Part shown: piece after piece, positions 29,502-38,433 of the stretch | Layout: every line of letters starts with the position of its first letter | Numbering within the stretch: position 1 is the first letter of the stretch | NCBI RefSeq assembly: GCF_009730915.1 | Contig: NC_052489.1 | Span: forward strand, 1,178,001 to 1,242,000 | Direction: 5' to 3' | Length of the DNA: 64,000 bases | DNA from: Dioscorea cayenensis subsp. rotundata | Lineage: Eukaryota; Streptophyta; Magnoliopsida; Dioscoreales; Dioscoreaceae | Made by a program: the position numbers and the translations under genes | Notes under the pieces: model-generated | Database searches by the model: none | What the model saw: the letters and a program-made list of their open reading frames with translations, nothing else | Told to the model about the DNA's origin: nothing

Positions 29502-29735
29502 ATGTCCTTGCCAAAGCTAACACCTTTGTTTCTTATTCTTCTTCTTCTCCTGCTGATCATCTTTGCAAGCAAAGATGAAACCAGAGCATCAGCACTGAGC
29601 AATGAGTACAAGAAGAAGTTCCAGAAGCACTTGGGACTTCATCAATGGCAACAACATAGTACCTCAGCTGATGCATTGTTTAGAGCCAGTGCAAGGAGAG
29701 TTCCCAATTCCTCTGACCCTCTTCACAATCGCTGA
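29502..29735 (+). CDS. CLE: CLE family peptide hormone precursor
   Basis: CLE precursors are secreted and cut to a 12-13 residue glycopeptide that signals through LRR receptor kinases in meristems and vasculature. This frame encodes 77 residues without an intron. Residues 7-22 are a Leu/Ile-rich hydrophobic stretch typical of a signal peptide (LTPLFLILLLLLLIIFAS). A variable basic middle follows, and the C-terminus ends RRVPNSSDPLHNR, where residues 65-76 align with the CLE motif (consensus RxVPxGPxPxHN). The usual Gly6-Pro7 is replaced by Ser-Ser, while Arg1, Val3, Pro4, Pro9, His11 and Asn12 are kept. Length and layout fit the family. Which CLE class it belongs to is not certain from the motif. 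Confidence 0.85.
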   Translation: MSLPKLTPLFLILLLLLLIIFASKDETRASALSNEYKKKFQKHLGLHQWQQHSTSADALFRASARRVPNSSDPLHNR

Positions 29736-30827
29736 ACTCTTGTTTTTAAACTTGTAAGCATTTTCCCCTTCATCCCTCAAGACTTCCTTGTTTCTTTGTT
29801 TTGCTTGGTTAATTGTGGTTTTTATTTTTGTGTGCTTTTGTTTGTAAGTATAGCTTTTTGTGTGTGTGTGTGTTTTGTTAGTGTCTTCTTTTACTTTTGT
29901 ATTTCTTTTTTCAGTTTTGGAAGGAGGAGAAGAAGAGCACGGGTAATCCTTCTTCTCTTTCTTTTCTTCTTTTTTGTTCTTCTTCCCTTTTTCTTCTCTT
30001 CTTTCTGGGAAGCAATGGGGTGGGATGTGGGTGTATTAAAAGGAGGCTTCTTTTTGGTCAGTTGAATTAGTACTGCAAGCAATGGATGTTCTGGAAATCC
30101 TTTCATAGTTTCTTTTTTTAGAGAGAGAAAGAGAATGTGTTCTCTTCTTTTCCAATGCTTCTCTTTTGACAAACATTTGGTATGAGAAAAGAGAAAAGGA
30201 ACAAAATGGAATGCTGAGCTCTGAGTGCAAAAGTACTGCAAAAGAAATGAAAGGATGAATCCTTGCACTCTGCGTATCACTTGTTTTGCCTTTCTTATAG
30301 ATTTTTATCCAGTGTTGCATTTGTTTTGTGTTTGTTTTGAACAGTGGGTGCTCTTGCTTTGAAGTTTGGTGAAACTTCAATTTATTATGAAGTTTATAAT
30401 GATATATATATATATAGCATTTGTTTTCTATTTTTTTACTATAATAATACATGGTGTTTTTTTAATTAAACTATTTATGCAAATACCCTCATATCTTCAA
30501 CACTTCTTTATAAATTCTAATTATATTTTAATAATTTAGTACAAGTGAAAAAAGGCAAAAAGTGTCATGGTTCTAGCTCACTATTGCACCCAAACCTCTA
30601 TCTTTGCCTTAAAAGGCACATTCAAGCATGACTTAAGATGCATTTAAAGTAAAGCTGAAACGCCTATTCATACAATGGATAAATAAACAAACCTCCCCAA
30701 GCATGAGGATTGACAAATTGAATCCAAAACAGTAATAATAATACAAGGATAATAATGCATTACAATTTAATGAGCTGAATAAACAAAGCTCCTCCGAACA
30801 ATGCAAAACAATGATTCACTCAAATTA
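29736..30827. other. CLE downstream region and GH95 3' flank
   Basis: T-rich and GT-rich sequence including a (TG)n run near 29860 and a (TA)n run near 30402. Candidate 3' UTRs of the CLE gene (left) and GH95 gene (right). Open frames on both strands are low complexity. Confidence 0.45.
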
Positions 30828-33800
30828 TCATGGAAAAGTAGTTACTTCTGATTGAGGACGCATCCTCAAGCATTTTAGGAACCTGTTGAATGTATAGATG
30901 TAACCATGAGATAACTTAACAGCAGTAGTAACTCCATTGTAATGCAAATTGATGAATGAATTATGATTCTCCGAAAAAATACGAGCTTCGTGGAGTGTCC
31001 CTTCTTTCCAGCAGATGCTTACGGTCACACCGCCGCGGCCCTTCAGCCCCCGGACACATCCTTCACGCCATTTGTCCTGAGGGAGTGCAGGAAGCAGGTA
31101 TAAATCCTGCATGGTGCTCTGAACAAGCATCTCGGCGATTGCAGCTGTAAAACTGGAAGGGAAAATAAGCACTGATCAGTTGTTATCATACAATAGATAC
31201 ATGATTATATGGATAGTTTAGTAATATTAATTCACCCGAAATTGGCATCGATCTGGAATGGTGGATGTGCTGTAAATAAGTTACTATATAGTCCTCCTTC
31301 GTAATCACTTTCGTGATCAGGGTCTACCAAATCGAATAGCTGCTTGACCAACCTATATGCGTGTTCGCTGTTGTGAAGATGTGCCCACAAAGCAGTCTTC
31401 CATGTAGTTGACCATCCAGGACCAAGATCACCTGCCGAAAAGTGATGCAAAATAATCCAAAATGTTTCTCATACTTTGTTCAGATAAACAATTAAGTCAA
31501 TTGGTACTAATTTAACAATGGCATCTCTAGAGGAGAATATCTAATTACCTCTCTTGTAAAGGCTGTTGTCAATAGCTTTGCATAAATCAGGATTTTTTTC
31601 TAGTGTTATTGTGTGGCCGGGGAACAAGCCAAATAAATGTGAAACATGCCGATGATGCACTTCTGGATCCTCAAAGTCTCGTGCCTGCATAAAAATAAAT
31701 ATGTAAAATCTCAAAAATTAGAATGGAAATAGAATCACCACTGAAAAAACTCATGCTTATGAGTTGAAACAGATTTGGCAAAGGACAAGAGGGAAGCACA
31801 AGACTGCCATACCCACTCCATGATGGAACCATCTCTGGCAATCTTTGTTGGAGGAAGCCTTGGTAATGTCTTCTTTATTCGCTCAATTAAGTCACTGTTG
31901 GTTCTTCCCAATACCTAATTTATTATAAAAATGACTTGGTTATCATGAAAAACTTGACGAAAATATGTATTTTATGGCACTGCAATACAGAGTCCAGACA
32001 AACACATTTGTGCATGCACATGAACACAAACAGAGATTGTTTACCTCAGCAGAAGATAAAACTATCAAAAACACTTCCTTTATGATTGCAATATCCATTG
32101 TTGTTGAGTAGCTGACGCTCGCCTTCTTACCATCAGGACCAATGAAATAATGTTCTGGAGATGTTGATGGATTGGTTTCCAAAAGATCCCCTTGGCCTTT
32201 AATTAACCAGTCCAGAAGAAAAGACGCGCATCCTTCCAACAGCGGATGTGCAGTATTCTCTAGAAAGGACTGAATATACAAGCATAAGGTAAGGTAAGTT
32301 TTGTGAAACAATGTTGAAGAATGCATAGATTCAGGATCTCAGTTTGTTTAATTCAAAGTAAAAGTAAAACTCCAGCATTTATTTTTCAATTCAAAGGTCT
32401 TATGACAGTATTATTGAACTGATTTAGATGTCACTAACCTTCTATTAATTGTGATTTTAACATGAATATTCAGTAAAGAACAATAAGAATACCTTTGCCA
32501 TGGAAACTATGAAATTTATTTATTAATTCAGTTGTCAGAGAATAAGAACTACTGGAATGTCAAAAACAGAGACAGTCAACTTGAATGTCTATGATCTACC
32601 AGTGAGTGGCAAATAATTTAAAAAAAAAAAAACTTCATACACTCAGCACTGTATTAGTCATCCAGGCTAAAACTTGAATAGAAATTATGAACAAGTTCAG
32701 TAAAAATTATAGAAAATGTCTTACTTTATCCATTGAGAAAGTATAATGATCCCATAAATGAACACAAAGCCACGCCCCACCCATTGGCCATAAAGCCCAA
32801 AGTGGGTCACCGCGATCAGGTGAAGTTTTTGCCCATATATCTGTCACTTGGTGAGCTACCCAACCATTTGCTTCATAATTTACCTGCAAGCACAGGGGGC
32901 GTGATAGCATGGATGAGGAAAAGCCTATTGCAAGTAAACAAATAACACCAACAGAGTAAATTGCACCCATACTTTGAGGGAAATAGCACATCAGACTACA
33001 TCTAACAAGATCTTTTGCAAAGACAGTATTTTTTGAAAAATAAAAGCAATAAAAGATTTGAGAGGTGCAAACCAATGTATCTATCAACCTCAACTACCCT
33101 TCCTATAAATTTTCTGAGTGTAATACATACAAAGAAAGTGATAATCATACTTTTGCTGTCTTACTTCCATTGACCGCAAGAGATCCAATGAAATCAAATA
33201 AAGGCTCTTGACATTCGCTAAGATTGCAAGTGAGAGATGGCCAATAGTTCATCTGCAGATTGATATTCAAGTGGGGAGCTGCACTGGAAAAGGAGAGCCA
33301 GAGTAAGTTCTCGTTTTAAACATTGAAACAATTGCTGCATTAGTCTGCAACCCTTCCTATATAATGTGAAGTATGAAAAGAAGCCAAAACATTCTAGGGT
33401 GCAAATGAAGATAACGCAGTGAACAATTAAGAGAAATTTTATGCAAACAGTATAGAACATTACTCCCATGCTGGTTCAATATCCTTGTTCCATATTCCTT
33501 GTAAGTTAGAAATTTGAGTCCCGGGCCTTGAAGAAGAGATAAGCAAATAACGGCCATAATGAAATAGTAGTTCTACCAAGGAAGGATCCTCGTTAATTTT
33601 AAAAGACTTCACTCTTTCTGCAGTAGATACCAGTGAATCCTTTGTTAAGAGGGAAAAAGAATTTGTCTTAACTGCTTGGGGCCTCTCTGCTTTGTGTCTA
33701 CCAAAATAATTCTCCTCACTTGTCTTACTGGATCCCTTGGACAGTTGCAGGGAGACACGGTTAAAGAGACTTTCATAATCGTCCAGATGATAAGCAAAGA

Positions 33801-34992
33801 GCTGAGAGAAAGACATCTTCTTTATCGAACTCAATGTGTTCAAAGAAATCTCTTTCGGGTTCTTCTTAGAATCTGACGGCTTCTTAAATGGCCCTTCAAA
33901 TGATGAGGCGGCAGCTAGAAGCAAAACAGCCCAGTCCGCGCCTTCCACTTTCAACTTTTTGCCACCAACAACTTGCACAACACCAGCATCACCTACTTGC
34001 AAATCAAGAACTGCAGCAAACTGAATCCCTGTAGGACTATTGCTCAAATTCTCTCTCGGGGCTATTCTACTCGAAGGGCAACTACCTTCCAAGACTATTC
34101 TGCGGACACCATCCACACTCGAGTTATACTGTAATTTACTGTCCAAGGACACTACAAATGAGAGAGACCCTGTTTTACTAGCAGAAATCTTGATCACAAG
34201 CACTTGCTGTGGATTAGAGGCAAAATGCTCTCTAGTGAACTCAACATCCCCAACAGTATATTTCACCTTTGCTGTAGCAGTTCGCAGATCAAGTTCTCTT
34301 TCATATGCAGCATATTCAAGATGAGAATCACCAAATTCTAAATTGATATTGCCCAGAGGTTGGTACACCTTCATTGCCATTCACAAAATTACAAAAATCA
34401 AAATTTGATTTTTATTGGTTAAAAATTATAGCAGGCAATGCGATGCTTTAGCAAATCAATGATCTTCAAATAAATCAACCAAATAAGCATAAAAAGAAAG
34501 ATTAGGTTTTCAAAATCAAAATGCACGTACATCCGATGGATGTCCAGCCAAATCGAAAGCAACCTTCGACGCCTCCGAGTAATGGCCATCATCCACAAGC
34601 TTCCGAACTTCAGCAAGCACATCAGGCGCTTTAGGGTTCGTATAATACCCAGGAACGCCAGTCCAGAGAGTATCATCTGCAAAGAAGAATCCCACAAATC
34701 CACATTTTACAATTCATCCATACAAGATTTCAAATTCAAAAACAAAATGGAATCAAGAGTAGCTACGATTGAGCATGAGGGTCTCGGAAGCGACACCGCC
34801 GAAGACCATAGCGCCGAGACTGCCATTGCCAATGGGCGCAGCGTCGGTCCAGTGCTTGGCTGGGCCAGTGAACACGACCTTCAATGGCCGAGATGGGTCG
34901 GGATCGGAGCCACCGCCCCACCATTCAGCCTCCGCCGTCGACGGCCGCCGGACCCAGACCCACTCCTCCTCCTCCTCCTCGCCACGAGCCAT
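30828..34992 (-). CDS. FUC95A: Glycoside hydrolase family 95 alpha-L-fucosidase
   Basis: Plant GH95 enzymes (FUC95A/AXY8 type) remove alpha-1,2-linked fucose from xyloglucan and other wall glycans. Ten exons join in phase: 34992-34767, 34676-34531, 34368-33464, 33283-33151, 32883-32725, 32269-32045, 31914-31813, 31684-31549, 31431-31236 and 31152-30828, encoding 850 residues, the usual plant length. Landmarks in order: AAPIGNGSLGAMVFGG, NHDTLWTGVPG, VYQPLGNINLEF, RYLLISSSRPGTQISNLQGIW, APHLNINLQMNYWP (the two Asn that position the catalytic water in GH95), FEDPEVHHRHVSHLFGL and PPFQIDANFG (catalytic Asp region). The N-terminus MARGEEEEEEWVWV has no obvious hydrophobic signal peptide, although the family is thought to act in the apoplast. 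Confidence 0.94.
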
Positions 34993-35476
34993 CGAGATGG
35001 GAACAGTGATCGAAGAGAAGCAGAGAGAAAGACGAGGTTTTTAATGGCGGCAATGAGCTTCACGTGAAGCACCGAAGGAGGTGACAAGCTTTAAATACAC
35101 TGTTTGCTATTCTCTCATCGTAGCCGTAGAACTCGCCTCAAGATTCTCATTGTTTCGATCAACGGCCGTGATTCTGCACAATCGTACAATGCTGTTCCTA
35201 ACCTAACAGCATATCCGGCCACTTTGTCTGGGATTCATACTTGTGATCAGGTCGCTGTCGGGGTTTAAACAGGGTGAGGTTTGCTAAAAGTGGAATTTTC
35301 ATAATACGAGTGGTGGGTTCGGTACACGTGGCGGTTTGTTAGTTGATGTCGGTGGTTTTGCTGGGAGGAGTGGCACAGCGGATCCTGGTATAATCCCGAG
35401 AGGATTTAGTTGGAAGTATTTATGTTTGCCTGGGACGTCGGCCCAGGTGTCCAACGAATTAAACATGACTTTTGAG
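34993..35476. other. GH95 promoter and leader region
   Basis: About 480 bp upstream of the GH95 start codon, ending at the insertion point of the hAT-like element. No clear TATA box identified. Confidence 0.35.
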
Positions 35477-36156
35477 TAGAGCTGTCAATTTGGGCCAAGC
35501 CCGCCGGGCCGGCCCGCCCCACCAACTAAAATAAATGGGTTTGGTTGGCATTATATAGACCCGTTTGGAGGCGGGTCAAAACAAGTCAACCCGCACGGGC
35601 CGCGGGTTGGGGCGGGGCGGGCCGCGGGTTGTGGCGGGCTAGCCCGCCACCCTTAATTTAAAAATTATATTTTAAAAATAAAAAATTATTAAATTAATTA
35701 CAAAGTTAGAAAAGATAAATACATGTTTCTAAAGGGGTTTCTATGCGAAAGATATTGATTTTTTTAACATTTTGATTTTTTAAATTTTGTTAAACTTTAC
35801 AAATATAATAGGATTAAGGTAATATTCATGAATTGATGATTTTTAATAGTAATTGACGTTTTTTCTTTTTGCAATTAGTTTTTTTGGATTTTGTTAATAT
35901 TTTTTTGTAGTATTGCTAGAAGATTATGTCAAAAATAAAAAAATAAATATGTGAGAATCCATGAAATATAATTATTTTTTTAATTTTTTTAATTTTTTTA
36001 TATTTTTTTGGTAGTGGCCCTGCCCAACCCACAAACCCAAAGTGGGTCGGGTTGGGTTAGCATTATTTTTGCGGGTCGGCCGCCCCGCCCCGCCAAATGG
36101 TGGGTTTTGGCGGACCGCGGGCCGGCCCGCCCCGCCGGCCCGAATTGACACCTCTG
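35477..36156. mobile_element. Non-autonomous hAT-like element with 8-bp target duplication
   Basis: Element of 680 bp. The left end reads TAGAGCTGTCAATTTGGGCC and the right end, reverse complemented, reads CAGAGGTGTCAATTCGGGCC. It is flanked by the direct repeat CTTTTGAG at 35469-35476 and 36157-36164, the 8-bp duplication expected for hAT transposons. Both ends are strongly GC-rich (repeats of CCGCCCCGCC and GGCCCGCC, about 150 bp each) and the centre is AT-rich. No transposase is encoded. The TGTCAATTCGGGCC-type end is common among plant non-autonomous elements. Confidence 0.85.
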
Positions 36157-36164
36157 CTTTTGAG

Positions 36165-37315
36165 GTCCAGAAAACCGTGACCCAATAATTTGACTCATTG
36201 GAGTATTAGTATTAGCGAACCAATTTTAAAAAGAATTTTTTTTTTTTACTAAAATGACGAGCGATATATATATCAAGGGCGTGCGCATGTGCAAATAATT
36301 AATCATCCAACCGGTATACTCTCAACTAAAAACTAAAGATTTAGACTGTGAGCTCATACCATAACTGATGATCTGTTATCATTATTGTTTCTAACAAGCC
36401 TTGATATTACCCACTTGTCCAACTATTGCTAAGCAGTTTTTGGATATAAAACGGATCTCCCATATGATAATTTTAATGTGGTTGATTTACTCTTTTATTG
36501 CATCATAGACAAACTTATGAATTGTTATCTCAGATAAAATCGGTTCAGGATCATGGGATCCTTTTCTATCGGATAAGAAGGGTTGTTGCACGAAACGTGC
36601 TTCTAAGTAATTGCCTCATAGATCCTATATCTATCTATGTGAAGAAGAAACCACCAGTTCATGTCATCCATACATAGTGTTTTGATTTAAGATTTCAATT
36701 TTTCCATGTTTCAATAGTAACATATTGTTCTATGGAGCTAAGGTTCAAAAATATGAAATAAGCAAGTGCTTCCACGGCTCTACCACTCGGCTAATTCTGT
36801 TCCACTTCTTTCATTTCTCGTCGGTGAAATAAAACCAAGTTCATGAGCTTATTATCTTAGGCTAGAACAAGTTGATAGGATTTCCTTTTTCACATCCCCT
36901 AAAATTTTTTTATTGTCTTACTCTCGTTTTTCATAATAAAACCAAATAAGACCTAGGCTATGAAACCAATTTTAAACATAGTAAACAGGTTTTATTATGT
37001 TGGTTGACAATTAGTTTGACTCTGATTTTTCTAGTTCTTTAGTTTTATAATAAATAATAATATGATCAAGATTCAGTCAAATGTAATTGTTTCAAATAAA
37101 AAATATTAATGGGTTGCATTTTTATAGATATGAAATTTTATAGAATATAAAAAAAAGTTTTATTCTTTTCAAAATAATAATTAGTATCAATAAACTTAGG
37201 TAATTGTGAGAGCTTGTGATGTGTTTGTCTTTATAAATAATTGAAGCAATTTTTATGAGTTAAATCCTTTTCCGTTGATTGCGCATTCTACAGCGTGTTT
37301 CCTTTTCATTAATTT

Positions 37316-37364
<49 letters not shown>
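36165..37364. other. Intergenic region ending in a (TA)n tract
   Basis: AT-rich. It holds the ycf2-like fragment and ends in a perfect TA run at about 37319-37364, into which the Mutator-like element is inserted. No gene recognised. Confidence 0.5.
36498..36650 (+). pseudogene. ycf2: Plastid ycf2-like fragment (nuclear plastid DNA)
   Basis: One frame reads [15 protein letters not shown], then [18 protein letters not shown] and [18 protein letters not shown], which matches an internal stretch of plastid Ycf2 (known form near [18 protein letters not shown] and NCPIDPISIYMKKK). About 51 codons align with several substitutions and no surviving gene around them, so this is an old nuclear plastid insertion. 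Sequence immediately right of it ([10 protein letters not shown], stop) no longer matches. Confidence 0.75.
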
Positions 37365-37366
<2 letters not shown>

Positions 37367-38185
37367 GGTTACATCTCCTAGGGACGTCCCCAGAATCCAT
37401 ATCTGGGGATGTCCCTAGGGACCGTTGGATCAAATGATCCAACGGTTCCCGTAAAAAAACCCATTACAATAACACATTCCCTAGGGATCGATCCATTTCC
37501 TCCACCGGCTCACCCATCAACGACACTCGCCTCATCGTCGCCTCCCTCTCCTCCACCAGCCCACGAGATCGATCCATTTCCTCCACCGCGCCCACCCATC
37601 AACGACGCCTCATCGCTCTCCACCACCGTCGGCCGTCTTCTCCACCGACACTGCCTCCCCGTCGTCTCCATCTCCTCCACCAGCGCCCACCCATCAACGA
37701 CGCCTACCATCATCTCCACCAACGCCTCACCAAAGACTCCACCCATCAACGACGCCTCCCATTGTCTCCACCACCGCTCTCGCCTTCTCCACTAACGCCG
37801 CCTCCCCTGCTGTCTCCATCAACGCCAACGCCTTCTCCGGTGTCAAGGTTTAGATCCATCTCTCTATAGATCAACCGATTTCAGTTTGTTGTTCTTCTTT
37901 CTCGAAGCACTGATTTGGGAGAAATTATGTTAATTTTGAGATCATTTGAATATTTGATTCGGTGTTTTAAATTTAAGTTTCATCGATTGTCCTAGATTTC
38001 CGAGTTTGATTTAGTCCATTAATTTCTAGGGTTCCAAAATTTCACCGAAAGATTTAAAATTTAATTTTTTTTTTCTTTTCCTTTATTTAGATATGTATCT
38101 ATAATTTCTTACCTGATCTTAGAATTTTGGTTTGTTGAAATTGTGAAAAGTGGCTGATTAGTGTGTATGAGAGTTTAATTTTTTG
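37365..38185 (+). repeat. Left terminal inverted repeat of MULE
   Basis: Pairs with 43221-44043. From the tip inward it holds two strong palindromes (37378-37418 and 37422-37445), a minisatellite-like zone of about 350 bp built from CTCCACC and CCCACCCATCAACGACGCC phrases, then an AT-rich 330 bp stretch ending GAGTTTAATTTTTTG. It probably holds the transposase promoter. A splice acceptor (CCTAATAG) just before the transposase ATG suggests a leader intron. Confidence 0.9.
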
Positions 38186-38433
38186 TTTGCATGAGAATTT
38201 TACTAATGTCTCAAAATGATGGTTCTGTGCAAGATTACTGACTAACATTCTAAAGCCATATTTATGCAAATATAATCTTTAATTTATTACTGGATCTCCT
38301 TTTTGTAATATTGATTGGGTGATATACAATGAATTTTCAAGAAGCTCAAGTTGATCTCTATCTGATTTCCCATTTATTTCAATTATAAGCTTTAATATAT
38401 TCTAATTAGTTGTAGTTTTCCTAATAGGATATC

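Noticed and set aside
29108-29578. 156-codon open frame before the CLE gene
   Set aside because: Low-complexity hydrophobic translation, no family signature, overlaps the CLE start in another frame.
37409-37795. Ser/Pro/His-rich frame of 128 codons, mirrored by frames at 43470-43999
   Set aside because: Both lie wholly in the MULE inverted repeats and arise from the CTCCACC-type minisatellite; several frames are open at once, so not a protein gene.
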